Shown: positions 8,977 to 18,543, counted from the first letter of the stretch. The stretch: 64,000 nucleotides of DNA from CAYSWV01 sp964434865 (GCA_964434865.1 CAYSWV010000002.1:62001-126000); one strand, 5' to 3'. Numbers and translations: made by a program. The notes: generated by a model not told the origin, from the letters alone.

Positions 8977-10379
8977 CTTTCTGGTGAAGAATCAGCATTT
9001 AATTGTCGGGTTAGCTGCTCTTTTTCAATTTTTAGAGTTCGGTTTTGTTGCTGGAGTGTTACCACAACTTCCCGAGCTTGCTGGATCCGACGAGATAATA
9101 ACTCATTTTCTTTGATCAGCTCGTTCACTTGACCCTGATCCATGGAGTGAGAGGAACGGGTTTTCTTTTCGTGTTCCAGTTCAGCTGATAGTCGTTTGGT
9201 AGCTTCTAGTAGTAGCTGATTTTGATTTTTCAACGCTACCATTTCATCCTGTTTAGAGTCTTGGGACTTAACCCGCTCAGAAGCTTGGTTTAATTCAGCT
9301 TTCATCTGATCTCGTTCAGCCTTGACTTGATCCAGTTCCATTTGAATAGCCTGTAAATGGGAATGGGTCGTTTCTACAGTTGCCATCTGGGCTTGGAGGT
9401 CCTCGAGACTTGATTCTGCAGCTAACTTAGCTTGAGTCAGATCCCGTAGTTGTTGAGAGAGCGTCGTTGTCAACTCTTGCTGTTGTTCTAGATGAGCATT
9501 CAACTCACGTATCTTTTGTTGTTCAGTGACTAGATCACTTTCAAGTTGGGTCTTTTCTTGAGCGTGACTCTGAGTTAGATCAGCTACTGTTTGCTCATGA
9601 GCCGACGAGACTTGTTGTAATTGCTGCTCTAAGTCAACTCGAGCCTGATCTAGGTCACTAAGCCGCTGGCCTAAAGAACCAACGGTGGCCCGTTCTTCCT
9701 GTAATTCAGACTCTAGTTGGGTGCATCGGTCTGTTAATTCTTTGAGTTGGGTTTCCTTCAGTTTCTGTTGTTGCTGCAACTTGGTTTCAAGTGACTCATT
9801 GAGTTTGCGTAGGTGATCTCGCACTTCAGCCACATCTCGTAGTTGCTGCACAAAAGACACTTTCTCTTGTTTGAAATCTTTAGTGGCCTTTTCGTAATAG
9901 CCTAATGTAGCCCGATCTTCCCTTGCTTTGACTTCTAGCTCCTTTTTCGCTTTAGTCAAGGCTTTCAGGTCTTGCGTTTGCTCTAAGATCTGGGTTTCAA
10001 GAGTAGTATTTAACTGAGCTAAATTCTGGATTTGTTCCTGAAGGTCAGATCCCTTAGTCTGTTCCTGTTGAAGGGATTGGATCAACGTCTGGTTAGCGGC
10101 TTCAGTACTAACCAACTGCGATTGGGTAGCTTGCAAGGTTTGCTCGGTAGCAGTGGCTTGAGTTTGGAGTTGACTGAGTGTCTCTGACAGGGTCTGGTTT
10201 GTGGTGGTAGCCGTTTCTATCTGAATAGATAGCTCAGCATTGAGCTGTTCTAAACGCTTCGACACCGCTTCTTGTTCGGCTACTCTTGAATTAGACTGCT
10301 GACGTGTCCGAAAAAACAGAACACCTGTTACCAGTAGCGCAACAGACACAGCAATCTCGTAGATGGTGTCTCCAGACAT
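8973..10379 (-). CDS. membrane-anchored coiled-coil protein, function unknown
   Basis: 468 aa from the ATG at 10379. That start has GGAG 7 nt upstream and puts a single membrane helix at the very N-terminus (EIAVSVALLVTGVLFF), whereas an upstream start adds 15 residues without signal character. The remainder, about residues 30-460, is continuous Q/E/L-rich coiled coil. The topology suggests a membrane-tethered rod, as in scaffold or envelope proteins. No catalytic domain is visible and no name is justified. The next gene downstream of its promoter is yidD, divergent in function but on the same strand. Confidence 0.75.
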   Translation of the reverse strand: MSGDTIYEIAVSVALLVTGVLFFRTRQQSNSRVAEQEAVSKRLEQLNAELSIQIETATTTNQTLSETLSQLQTQATATEQTLQATQSQLVSTEAANQTLIQSLQQEQTKGSDLQEQIQNLAQLNTTLETQILEQTQDLKALTKAKKELEVKAREDRATLGYYEKATKDFKQEKVSFVQQLRDVAEVRDHLRKLNESLETKLQQQQKLKETQLKELTDRCTQLESELQEERATVGSLGQRLSDLDQARVDLEQQLQQVSSAHEQTVADLTQSHAQEKTQLESDLVTEQQKIRELNAHLEQQQELTTTLSQQLRDLTQAKLAAESSLEDLQAQMATVETTHSHLQAIQMELDQVKAERDQMKAELNQASERVKSQDSKQDEMVALKNQNQLLLEATKRLSAELEHEKKTRSSHSMDQGQVNELIKENELLSRRIQQAREVVVTLQQQNRTLKIEKEQLTRQLNADSSPES

Positions 10380-10467
10380 AGTCGTTCTCCACCAAGGCGT
10401 TGATTGATCAATAATCGGTCTCACGCTTATGATACTACTTACTTTATCGATATCTGTTAATCAGGGG

Positions 10468-10710
10468 TTAATGGTCAGTGGGCTGAGGAGGTTTAAGCTG
10501 TTCTGGTACTGGATCGTAGCCACCTGGATGGAAAGGATGACAGCGACAGATGCGTTTAACCCCTAGCCATGACCCCTGAATGGGACCAAAACGTTGGATC
10601 GCCTCTAACGTATAGTGAGAACAGGTGGGGGTAAATCGGCACATAGGCGGTAATAAGGGAGATATAAACCGTTGATAGCCTCGGATGATGCCAACTAATA
10701 TAAATTTCAT
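10468..10710 (-). CDS. yidD: membrane protein insertion efficiency factor YidD
   Basis: 80 aa, full-length YidD. The family core is intact: IRGYQRFISPLLPPMCRF, PTCSHYTLEAI, then RICRCHPFHPGGYDPVP with the conserved cysteines and the Pro-Gly-Gly-Tyr-Asp motif. YidD is an amphipathic membrane-associated protein that helps YidC insert membrane proteins. Here it is not next to yidC or rnpA, unlike in many bacteria. A 7-bp inverted repeat (TAGCGTG at 10710-10716, CACGCTA at 10734-10740) overlaps the first base of the start codon and could affect initiation. Confidence 0.93.
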   Translation of the reverse strand: MKFILVGIIRGYQRFISPLLPPMCRFTPTCSHYTLEAIQRFGPIQGSWLGVKRICRCHPFHPGGYDPVPEQLKPPQPTDH

Positions 10711-10827
10711 AGCGTGAACCTAGAATACCCTTACACGCTAACGCATGGTCTCACCATCTGGACAGTCTGGACTCAAAGGCACTAGTGGCAACTTTTATTT
10801 CAATCTTTGTTTTAGCCTTTATTTCAA

Positions 10828-11340
10828 TTATTTTTGATGGGCTTGAACAAGTTGTTCTGGAGTCATCCGTTCGTAGGGTTCAAAGGGCTGATGAATCCAG
10901 GGACTATCAGGTAAATAGTCGACATAATAGTCAGGTTGATAAACAGAGGATGCCTTGTACCATATGACGCCTGTACGAACTTCATCCACATAGAAGCCAT
11001 AGTGGTATTTCACCCATTCAACACTGCGTTTGAGCGTCACTCCAGAATCCGCCAGATCATCAACCAATAGCACATGGCTGCCCAAATTTGCAGTGGTCAT
11101 AGCTAGATCACGAGAAAAGCATAATGTATTCCGGATCCGATTATTAGGGCCTGAATAGGAAGATGCTGACAAAATCGCTAGAGGTAGATCAAACAAACGA
11201 GCAAAGATGTCACCAATACGCAATCCCCCCTTAGCAATACAAACAATGTGATTAAAAGTCCAGTGACTGTTATGTACCTTGACGGCTAGCTCTTCAATCT
11301 TGCGATGATAGTCTGCCCAGGTTATGGAAATTTCGTGCAA
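10828..11340 (-). CDS. phosphoribosyltransferase family protein
   Basis: 170 aa from a TTG codon at 11340. I chose it because AAGGGGGG lies immediately upstream and homologous proteins begin close to the SITWADYHRKIEELA segment. The type I PRTase fold is shown by the hydrophobic strand IVCIAKGGLRIGDI and the PRPP loop HVLLVDDLADSGVTL at about residues 88-102. It resembles xanthine/hypoxanthine (Gpt-like) PRTases used in purine salvage, but the exact base is not readable. No neighbouring purine genes are present. Confidence 0.8.
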   Translation of the reverse strand: MHEISITWADYHRKIEELAVKVHNSHWTFNHIVCIAKGGLRIGDIFARLFDLPLAILSASSYSGPNNRIRNTLCFSRDLAMTTANLGSHVLLVDDLADSGVTLKRSVEWVKYHYGFYVDEVRTGVIWYKASSVYQPDYYVDYLPDSPWIHQPFEPYERMTPEQLVQAHQK

Positions 11341-11484
11341 TCGTCCCCCCTTGTATCGCAAATATCACAGCCAGGCTGATAGTAAAGATAGTACATTACG
11401 GCGGTAGGCACATCGTTATTCAATAGATTGATTTCGGTTTTAAGATTGAGGTCCGTTGTAGGAATCGCTTTGTGTTCAATCTGT

Positions 11485-11516
11485 ACTAGCATCTGGCTGA
11501 ACTAGCATCTGGGTAT
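11485..11516. repeat. 16-nt imperfect tandem duplication
   Basis: ACTAGCATCTGGCTGA (11485-11500) is followed directly by ACTAGCATCTGGGTAT (11501-11516). It lies between the phosphoribosyltransferase gene and the ABC-2 permease gene. Its core AGCATCTGGGTA recalls the AGCATCTCTGGGTA core of the tandem repeat at 741-787. Confidence 0.7.
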
Positions 11517-11565
11517 CGCTTTAGCCTTGAAAGCTCTTATTCCTAAACCTGTAGTTAGACGAAGG

Positions 11566-12360
11566 TTAGGCACCCATGCCTGAATATTGTTTCAATCCTT
11601 GTCGCCATAACCATCGATTCAAAAGAAATGAAAGGACCAACCATCCTAACGGAATCCAGTAGCTTTGCCCAATATTAACAGGCAATCCCACTAATATATT
11701 GGCTGGAACATCAATGAGATAGGGAAACGGCGTCCAAACTAAGATCTGTCGCATGGCAGGTGGAAAAACCTCTAAAGGTGCAATCATCCCAGATAAGAAG
11801 AGATAGAGACCAAACCATATCTGTTCGAGAGCCGCCGCTCGTTCTGTCCAAAAAGCCACCATGGCAAAGGTGTATTGAACTGTAAACCGCAGAGCAAAGG
11901 CCAGAGTAATGGAAAGGCCAGCTAAAAGCACATCTTTGAAGCTAGGGATCCAGAAGGCTGTAGGATACAGGACAAAAAAGAAAACCACCAGAATAACACC
12001 AAAGGGGAGACGAGCCCCTCGTTCGGCAATATGTGAAGTTAGGTGATGCCACACTGGATCAATGGGTTGTAGGAGCCGAGGTGAAAGACGTCCCTGAACC
12101 AACTCATCTTCAAACTCCCAAATAACCCAGACAATAGTAAACTGCCGGACAATAAAGACAGCTAAAAAGTAGCGAGTGAATTCAATAGGTGATAAGGCAA
12201 ACCCCCCGCCTTGAGCTGCTTGATACCACACTCCCATTAAAATGATAGGTAGAGAGTTGGAGAGCACCCAAAAGAGTAACTCAGCTCTATACTCCACCAT
12301 GTGTGCATAATTCACAGATAAAAGGGTCGTAAATTGTCGCCACAGGTGCTTAAATAACAT
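11566..12360 (-). CDS. ABC-2 type transporter permease subunit
   Basis: 264 aa from the ATG at 12360 (a TTG nine codons earlier is possible but less family-like). Six hydrophobic segments and the pattern FxxxLxxxYAHMVEYRAELLFW then a C-terminal FPPAMRQILVWTPFPYL motif place it among ABC-2 exporters of the kind that pairs with a second permease and an ATPase. Neither partner lies next to it, so the complex must be encoded elsewhere. The cargo is unknown; it may concern polysaccharide, lipid or drug export. Confidence 0.8.
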   Translation of the reverse strand: MLFKHLWRQFTTLLSVNYAHMVEYRAELLFWVLSNSLPIILMGVWYQAAQGGGFALSPIEFTRYFLAVFIVRQFTIVWVIWEFEDELVQGRLSPRLLQPIDPVWHHLTSHIAERGARLPFGVILVVFFFVLYPTAFWIPSFKDVLLAGLSITLAFALRFTVQYTFAMVAFWTERAAALEQIWFGLYLFLSGMIAPLEVFPPAMRQILVWTPFPYLIDVPANILVGLPVNIGQSYWIPLGWLVLSFLLNRWLWRQGLKQYSGMGA

Positions 12361-12461
12361 TAGTTTTAACAATGAGGATAGGATCAAGCATAGCCCATCT
12401 GGAATTTCAAACCATAGGTCTTGAGATCACTCAGAAGACCCATGATCTAAAAACCATCAGA

Positions 12462-14525
12462 TTAGTAAGGCCCATAGGGTTCCCCAAATAAAACCACAGA
12501 GCAAGTTAAATCAGCGACTAGCCGCGTTGTTACATCACTGACCCTTAACCCTCCTGCTGTCCGGCGTCGAACGGATCGCAACACCACTAGATCATAGTCG
12601 CGGGCTAACTTTAAGATCTCTTGAGCAGGATCATCATGAGTGACTGTTGTAATGGTTTGTTGAAGTTGAGTTTGGGTAATCTGAGCCAGTTCATCTTCAA
12701 AAGTCTTGACACTGGTTGGAGGTGTCAGTGGATCGCTCACATGCAGAAGGGTAATCTGAGCTTGGTTAGCCTGAGCAAATAATTGGGCAAACTGAACAGG
12801 ACGAATCGCTCTAGGTGTAATGTTTTTCACAGGCACTAAAATTCGATGGATATTGATGGGATCATCCACTAATCGTACAACTGCAACAGGACAATGAGAG
12901 GACCAAAAGACACTGTTAATCACGGTGCCAAAGAGCCGAGCTCTTAATCCTGTGGTTGGAGACCAGCCTAAGATCACCAAATGAGAATCTTGTTCCCGAG
13001 CGGTACGACTGATACCATGGGCAACATCATCATCAATGCGGATAATCGGTTGAGTTTGAATTTGAAAATTTTGACTATGAAGGGCTGCTTTCTCAATTAA
13101 ATGCTTACTGCGTTTTAACGCATCGTTTAGCTGAGGTTCATCCATATGCACATGGGCTTTAGCAATGGTCAGTGGGATCAAAACCCCCCCTTCACTCTGG
13201 GCTAGTAAGGCTCCCATTTCAATCAAATGGCGTGTTGTGAGTGGATTGTAGATGGGTACCACCACTGTAAACGGTCGAGAAAGTGCTAGATCGGTAGCTT
13301 CATCTTCAGATAAGTCTAAACTCCAATCAATAGGTTGAGAAGGTTCAACACGAGGTAATTCACTGGCAAATTTAGTGGTTAATACAGGGCCCAGAACTGA
13401 TGTGACTAACATTAACACCACAATGGCATTAAAAATAGATTCTGAAATTAATCCTACGCTAACGCCCACAAGCGCAGCAGCTAAGGTGGCAGCAACTTGT
13501 GGTAAAGAAAGCGACCACATGGTTAAGGTCTCTGCCCACTTGTATTGAAAAAAAGGTTTGATCACACTTGCTGCAATCAACTTACTGCCTACCAACCCAG
13601 CCACAATAGCCAGGGTCAGCCCTAGATCACTTCTAAGAGTTGAGATAAACGCAGATAGATCAAGCAACAATCCCATACCTACAAAGAAGAAAGGAATGAA
13701 TAAAGTACTCCCAACGAACACTACCTTTTCTTCAACAGGACCTCGCTTGATCACGTCATTAACAGCTAAACCTGCCAAAAAAGCGCCAACAATTTTATCC
13801 ACATTGATTAATTGAGATCCCACAGAGGCAAGGAAAACTGACAATAAGATAAACAAAAATTGATTACTTTCTTCATCACCACTCCGGCGGAAATAGTCTT
13901 TTCCAATCCAGCTTAATCCAAATAAAATGACAGTTGAATATAGCGCTAAGGCTCCCAATTGTATGATCAAACTGGTGATAGAAAAGTTACCTGCATGAAT
14001 GGATACACATATAGCTAGCACCAGCAATGCTGCAATATCAGTAAAGATAGTGGCGCCAATAGTAACGGTGACGGCTTCGTTGCCAGCCACCCCTAGCCTT
14101 GACACAATGGGATAGCCTAGCAAAGTGTGTGAGGCCATCAATGATCCCAGCAGTACAGCTGCATTCCCTCCTAATCCAAATCCCCAACCAATAGCAGTGC
14201 CTACCAACAACGGAAAGGCAAAGGTGGCAATCCCAAAGGCTAATGACCGATTTTTCTGCCGCCGAAAATCTTGAAGATCAATTTCCAGACCAGCAACAAA
14301 CATCAGGTAAACCTTGCCAATGTCCGAGAGTAACTTCATCATTTCAGACTCGGGATTGAGCAGACCTAGTCCATCCGGCCCTAGACAGACCCCAGCAATC
14401 AGTAAACCCACTAAGCCGGGAAGTCTCAAACGTTCAAAGATGGGTGGAATAGTTAAAATAACTAACAATAGAAGTGTAAATGGAACTATAGGGGTATCAG
14501 GCAACCAACTCAAAAACTGCTCCAT
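12462..14525 (-). CDS. monovalent cation:proton antiporter (CPA2) with tandem UspA domains
   Basis: 687 aa from the ATG at 14525, which has AAGG 8 nt upstream and starts directly before the first membrane helix; an upstream start would add a 33-residue non-conserved tail. Residues about 15-400 contain 12-13 membrane helices of the Na+/H+ exchanger fold (RLPGLVGLLIAG, FVAGLEIDL, GAFLAGLAVND). Residues about 425-570 and 575-687 are two UspA-like domains, the first with a nucleotide-binding pattern LGWSPTTG, the second with VVLRSVRRRTAGG. Expected role is Na+ or K+ homeostasis with nucleotide-sensing control. A 17-bp palindrome lies in its leader. Confidence 0.9.
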   Translation of the reverse strand: MEQFLSWLPDTPIVPFTLLLLVILTIPPIFERLRLPGLVGLLIAGVCLGPDGLGLLNPESEMMKLLSDIGKVYLMFVAGLEIDLQDFRRQKNRSLAFGIATFAFPLLVGTAIGWGFGLGGNAAVLLGSLMASHTLLGYPIVSRLGVAGNEAVTVTIGATIFTDIAALLVLAICVSIHAGNFSITSLIIQLGALALYSTVILFGLSWIGKDYFRRSGDEESNQFLFILLSVFLASVGSQLINVDKIVGAFLAGLAVNDVIKRGPVEEKVVFVGSTLFIPFFFVGMGLLLDLSAFISTLRSDLGLTLAIVAGLVGSKLIAASVIKPFFQYKWAETLTMWSLSLPQVAATLAAALVGVSVGLISESIFNAIVVLMLVTSVLGPVLTTKFASELPRVEPSQPIDWSLDLSEDEATDLALSRPFTVVVPIYNPLTTRHLIEMGALLAQSEGGVLIPLTIAKAHVHMDEPQLNDALKRSKHLIEKAALHSQNFQIQTQPIIRIDDDVAHGISRTAREQDSHLVILGWSPTTGLRARLFGTVINSVFWSSHCPVAVVRLVDDPINIHRILVPVKNITPRAIRPVQFAQLFAQANQAQITLLHVSDPLTPPTSVKTFEDELAQITQTQLQQTITTVTHDDPAQEILKLARDYDLVVLRSVRRRTAGGLRVSDVTTRLVADLTCSVVLFGEPYGPY

Positions 14526-14562
14526 AAATAAAACCTTGAGAGTAGATTTGAAATCACAATAA

Positions 14563-14579
14563 ATTAAAATAATTTTAAT
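14563..14579. repeat. 17-bp AT-rich palindrome in the antiporter leader
   Basis: ATTAAAAT-A-ATTTTAAT is a perfect inverted repeat 38-54 nt upstream of the antiporter ATG. It has the size and symmetry of a dimeric regulator site, but AT-rich palindromes also arise by chance in promoters. Confidence 0.45.
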
Positions 14580-14657
14580 GGTTACTATTTTACATGATTG
14601 CTTGATTAAGCATAAGACTGTCAATCTACAAAAGTTAATCCCCTACCAACTCAAATA

Positions 14658-14918
14658 CTAGTACTCATCTAGTTCTGGGCGCTCTTCAAATCCAGGATGA
14701 TCGAGTAGAGCTTCCTTTGAGGCTTTAAGTTCTTTCCAGAGCTGCTTGATTTGGTCGTAGGCCTCCTGAGGCTCTAGCTTACCTCCCGTTTCCATCGCAC
14801 AGATCAAGCCTACTCGTTGAGCAAATTCCTGCAGGTTAGCATCAAACACAATATGTTGCGCTTTGGCTTGGCCCGCATAGGAATGGTGAGGATAGAGAAA
14901 ATCATCTTTAGAAGACAT
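14658..14918 (-). CDS. small conserved cyanobacterial protein (DUF7219-like)
   Basis: 86 aa, ATG at 14918. The sequence starts with the KDDFLYPHHSYAGQ motif and continues with NLQEFAQRVGLICAMETGGKL, which I recall from a widespread short cyanobacterial family (DUF7219-like). It is soluble and acidic at the C-terminus, with no catalytic motif. It ends 132 nt before the antiporter start on the same strand and begins 24 nt after the tag stop codon. Function unknown. Confidence 0.7.
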   Translation of the reverse strand: MSSKDDFLYPHHSYAGQAKAQHIVFDANLQEFAQRVGLICAMETGGKLEPQEAYDQIKQLWKELKASKEALLDHPGFEERPELDEY

Positions 14919-14942
14919 GTAATGATTCGATCAACAACATCT

Positions 14943-15542
14943 CTATTCTAGAGGGTCACTAAGGGGGTAACACCAACACTCTGTCAAATGGTCATTAACT
15001 AAGCCCACGGCTTGCATGTAAGCGTAAATAATTGTAGATCCAACAAATGTCATCCCTCTATTTTTTAAATCTTTAGAGATTAGATCGCTGGTTGGGGTTG
15101 TAATCGGGATATCTTCAGCTCGTTGCCAGTGGTTCTGAATGGGCTTACCTTCAACAAAGGCCCACAAATAGCGATCAAAGCTGCCAAATTCAGTTTGAAT
15201 TTTGGTAAACACCAATGCATTTTGTCGAGTTGCCTTGATCTTTAAACGGTTACGAATGATCTGAGGATTGGATTGGAGAGCCTCAAGCTCGCTATCACTC
15301 ATCGCAGCAACCTTAGCCACCTCAAAATCGAAAAAGGCTTGACGATAGCCTTCGCGTTTCTTAAGCACTGTTTCCCAACTTAAGCCGGCTTGCGCTCCTT
15401 CTAGAATCAGCATTTCAAATAGATGACGGTCATCATGGCTGGGAATACCCCATTCTGTATCATGGTAGTGGGCATACTGATCGTGCCCAGGTTTACCCCC
15501 AAAGCAGCGTTTTTTGCCATCGTGGCCCACATCAAGAACCAT
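14943..15542 (-). CDS. tag: DNA-3-methyladenine glycosylase I
   Basis: 199 aa. Tag removes 3-methyladenine from alkylated DNA (base excision repair). Family landmarks: zinc ligands by alignment with E. coli Tag are C13 (KKRCFGG), H27 (YHDTEWG), H185 and C189 (NDHLTEC); the catalytic-pocket glutamate is E49 in LEGAQAGLSW; VLKKREGYR follows. Its start overlaps the end of cimA by 11 nt, so the two are co-transcribed and probably translationally coupled. The coupling of a repair gene to amino acid synthesis looks accidental. Confidence 0.93.
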   Translation of the reverse strand: MVLDVGHDGKKRCFGGKPGHDQYAHYHDTEWGIPSHDDRHLFEMLILEGAQAGLSWETVLKKREGYRQAFFDFEVAKVAAMSDSELEALQSNPQIIRNRLKIKATRQNALVFTKIQTEFGSFDRYLWAFVEGKPIQNHWQRAEDIPITTPTSDLISKDLKNRGMTFVGSTIIYAYMQAVGLVNDHLTECWCYPLSDPLE

Positions 15543-17193
15543 GGGATCGACTCTGATTTAAAACTGAGGCTGAATCACTGAACTTAAACAAGCCATATTC
15601 AATACCTTCGATTAAAGCTCGACATGACGCTTCAATGATATTGGCAGAAACCCCAACAGTGGACCACCGATGATAGCTATCACTAAATTCAATTAAGACT
15701 CGGGTCCGGGCGGACGTCCCTTGAGGGCTATCTAGGATCCTCACTTTGTAGTCTGCTAGATGAATAGATTCAATTTGAGGATAAAATTCAACTAGAGCTT
15801 TTCGCAAGGCACTATCCAAAGCTGCAACAGGACCATTGCCCTCTCCAGCAGTCAGACGTTCATGACCCTGCACAGAAATTTTAGTGGTGGCTGTAGCTAC
15901 TGTGGCTCGATCAGCAATAGGATCCCAATCACGGCTATGCCAATTAGTCCGAGTGGTGGAGGTCACACTAAAGCTCAAGAGATCGACAAAATGGGGAGCC
16001 TGCCCTAAGCTATTTAAGACTAAGAGTTCAAAGCTGGCTTCGGCTGCTTCAAATTGATAGCCTTCATGTTCAAGATCTTTAAGTTGCTTCAGGATGTGAC
16101 GAGCTTGGGGATCTGACTTATCTAAGGTAATACCCAGACTAGCTACCTTAGTTAGGACATTGCTCATCCCAGATTGCTCTGATACCACAACTCGACGGAT
16201 ATTACCCACCCATTCAGGATCAACATGTTCGTAAGTCATGGGATTTTTTTGAACCGCACTCACATGAATGCCACCCTTATGAGCAAAAGCAGATAACCCT
16301 ACAAAGGCAGCATGATCATCTGGAGCTAGATTGACTACTTCGCTCACAGCTCTGGCTGTTTTAGTCAGGAGTGCTAAGCGATGCTCAGGTAAACAGCTAT
16401 ACCCTAATTTGAGTTCAAAGTTGGGGATCAGGCTACAGAGGTTGGCATTTCCACAACGTTCTCCATAGCCATTCATCGTGCCTTGCACCATCCGGACACC
16501 AGCTTGAACAGCCGCGATCGCATTAGCTACAGCTGTTTCAGAATCATTGTGGGTATGGATCCCTAGTTGAGCCGTTGGAAACTGGTGCATTTCAGATTGA
16601 ACAGCGGCAGTGATTTGATGGATCTCATGGGGTAACGTACCACCATTGGTATCACATAAAACTAGCCACTCTGCGCCGGCCGTTGCTGCTGTTTGTAAAG
16701 TCTGCAGGGCATAATCTGGATTTCGTTTGTAAGCATCAAACCAATGTTCAGCATCATAAAAGACTCGGCGACCTTGAGAACAGAAAAATTCAATCGTATC
16801 TCGAATCATGTCCAGATTTTCTGTCAACGTTGTATTCAATCCTTCAGTAACATGAAGATCCCAGGACTTTCCAAATACAGTCACACAACGAGTCCCAGCC
16901 GCTAGAATTGCCAATAACATGGACTCATCATGAGCAGTTCGACCAGGTCGCCGTGTTGAACAAAATGTAACAACCTCAGCTTGTTCCAGTGGCTTTTCTT
17001 TGAGTTGACCAAAAAACTCCACATCCTTGGGATTCGCTCCAGGCCAACCTCCTTCGATAAAGGGTATCCCCAAACGATCGAGTAACCGAGCAATCAACAA
17101 CTTGTCTTGAACTGTCAGAGCGAGACCTTCGCGTTGGGCCCCATCTCGAAGTGTTGTATCGTAGATTTGCAAGGTTGGCTGCGTGCTCATCAT
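15532..17193 (-). CDS. cimA: (R)-citramalate synthase
   Basis: 553 aa. CimA condenses pyruvate and acetyl-CoA to citramalate, opening the threonine-independent route to isoleucine used by many cyanobacteria. The HMGL-like TIM barrel begins YDTTLRDGAQREG (about residues 11-23) and contains IHTHNDSETA; the long C-terminal LeuA-type regulatory domain (about 400-540) holds AAGEGNGPVAALD-like and TARTRVLIEFSD segments. Length is typical of CimA rather than short LeuA. It starts with two adjacent ATGs (17193, 17190). The 228 nt upstream carry a short hairpin. Confidence 0.92.
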   Translation of the reverse strand: MMSTQPTLQIYDTTLRDGAQREGLALTVQDKLLIARLLDRLGIPFIEGGWPGANPKDVEFFGQLKEKPLEQAEVVTFCSTRRPGRTAHDESMLLAILAAGTRCVTVFGKSWDLHVTEGLNTTLTENLDMIRDTIEFFCSQGRRVFYDAEHWFDAYKRNPDYALQTLQTAATAGAEWLVLCDTNGGTLPHEIHQITAAVQSEMHQFPTAQLGIHTHNDSETAVANAIAAVQAGVRMVQGTMNGYGERCGNANLCSLIPNFELKLGYSCLPEHRLALLTKTARAVSEVVNLAPDDHAAFVGLSAFAHKGGIHVSAVQKNPMTYEHVDPEWVGNIRRVVVSEQSGMSNVLTKVASLGITLDKSDPQARHILKQLKDLEHEGYQFEAAEASFELLVLNSLGQAPHFVDLLSFSVTSTTRTNWHSRDWDPIADRATVATATTKISVQGHERLTAGEGNGPVAALDSALRKALVEFYPQIESIHLADYKVRILDSPQGTSARTRVLIEFSDSYHRWSTVGVSANIIEASCRALIEGIEYGLFKFSDSASVLNQSRSHGS

Positions 17194-17296
17194 AATAGAT
17201 CAGGGAAATAAGAGGTCAGGAAATCAGGTGTACTCAGTTTACACAGATCTGGAGTCTTGCAGCCAAGAAATGGGATCCATTCAACCACTGAGATAC

Positions 17297-17311
17297 CTGG
17301 CTTAAAGCCAG
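17297..17311. repeat. short hairpin between coiled-coil gene and cimA
   Basis: CTGGC-TTAAA-GCCAG, a 5-bp G+C-rich stem extendable to 7 bp at the cost of the loop. It lies in the 228-nt gap between the coiled-coil gene and cimA. No T-run follows on either strand, so terminator function is weakly supported. Confidence 0.3.
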
Positions 17312-17421
17312 CAAAATCAGTGAAAACAGCTCATATCTATGGCATACCTTGGGAAGCTCACCAGTTGGGAATCGCAGTAAAACCCCCAACTGACCTAACC
17401 CCAACACGACTACTAAGCCCG

Positions 17422-18543
17422 TTATTTTGACTTCACTTGCTTGGCCTGCTCTAGGGCGATTTCTCGGAGTACCTGAGACTGATTGAGGTTTGAAGTTCCC
17501 TCGATAGCTTTGACCGCCAAATCTTGAACTTGTTTGAGGGCAGCATCGAGTTGACGGGAGAGATTTTGGATCTGAGTGTCTTGAGTCTGGATAGTCTCTT
17601 GTAAAGAGGCCAGTCGTAGGTCGTAGATCTGTTTCTGACCCTCAATTTCTTTAGCTTTTAAGTCAGACTTGATCTTAGCTTGGTAGGTCGCAATACCTTT
17701 ACCTTCTTCTTTGGCTTTTTTAAGAGCTGTATCCCGTTCTTGATCCATAACTTCAACTTTCGCTTTGAGATCATTAAACTGGTGTTCCTGTTCTGTCAGT
17801 TCTTTCTCTCGTTCGGCCCATTGCTTATGTTGTGTTGCTTCTCGATCTTCAAGAGCTTGATAAAGTGCTTGTTGTTGTTGTTCAAACTCTTCAGCAGCTA
17901 ACCGACGCTGTAAGTCAATAGCGTACTGATATTCGTCTAGCTCTCGCTCATATTGCTTTTGATAAGTGGCATTCCGGTCTTGCAGAGCGCGCTTGTGGTC
18001 ATCTTGTTCTTTAGCCCAGGCTTTGTGATCGTTTTGTTGAGCTAGATCTAGTTCTTCCTGGCGCTGGCGTAACGCCTGGTCAAACTCTTTAGAACGAGCT
18101 TCATAAGTTTCAAATAAGGTCACTAAAGTCTGATCATCTACTGTGATGGTGTGGAGCTCTTGCAACTGTTCACACTCTAGCTGGCATTGATCTTGAAGAT
18201 CTGACAACGTCGTGGCTTCTGCAATCAGTTTTTCCGATAACGTGCTAATGGCAGACCCAAAACTGAGTTGTAGTTGATTGAGTAGATCAAGAATTTGATC
18301 CATTTGGGGTTGTAACTTAGGAGACATAGATAATGCTGGAAGTTGCGTGGGGGATGATGTGGCTGGCTCAGATGGTTGAGCTTGGGTAGCAGGCGTGTTC
18401 CGAGAGGAGCCTTGTGCAGTTTGGGGACTGGACTGATGAGCCTTTTGCAGAGCTTGTTCTAAAGATTCTTTTTCTTTTTGAAGCTCCTCATAGGCTTCCA
18501 GGATGTCGCTTTTGGTGCTTTTGGAGGTAATATGTTTTGCCAT
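17422..18543 (-). CDS. coiled-coil protein, paralogue of the upstream neighbour
   Basis: 373 aa from the ATG at 18543. After a short N-terminal segment (SKSDILEAYEELQKEKESL) and a Ser/Pro/Gln linker (about residues 40-75), nearly all of it is coiled coil rich in Q, E and K. It is clearly paralogous to the next gene upstream: both share LQLxxGS, a repeated KxWAxE pattern in the middle, and the end segment ASLQETI...LSRQLDAALKQVQDLAVKAI. Probably cytoplasmic, as no signal or membrane helix is seen. Function unknown. Confidence 0.75.
   Translation of the reverse strand: MAKHITSKSTKSDILEAYEELQKEKESLEQALQKAHQSSPQTAQGSSRNTPATQAQPSEPATSSPTQLPALSMSPKLQPQMDQILDLLNQLQLSFGSAISTLSEKLIAEATTLSDLQDQCQLECEQLQELHTITVDDQTLVTLFETYEARSKEFDQALRQRQEELDLAQQNDHKAWAKEQDDHKRALQDRNATYQKQYERELDEYQYAIDLQRRLAAEEFEQQQQALYQALEDREATQHKQWAEREKELTEQEHQFNDLKAKVEVMDQERDTALKKAKEEGKGIATYQAKIKSDLKAKEIEGQKQIYDLRLASLQETIQTQDTQIQNLSRQLDAALKQVQDLAVKAIEGTSNLNQSQVLREIALEQAKQVKSK

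Noticed and set aside
10785..10967. 60-codon plus-strand open frame
   Set aside because: Antisense to the phosphoribosyltransferase gene, no ribosome site.
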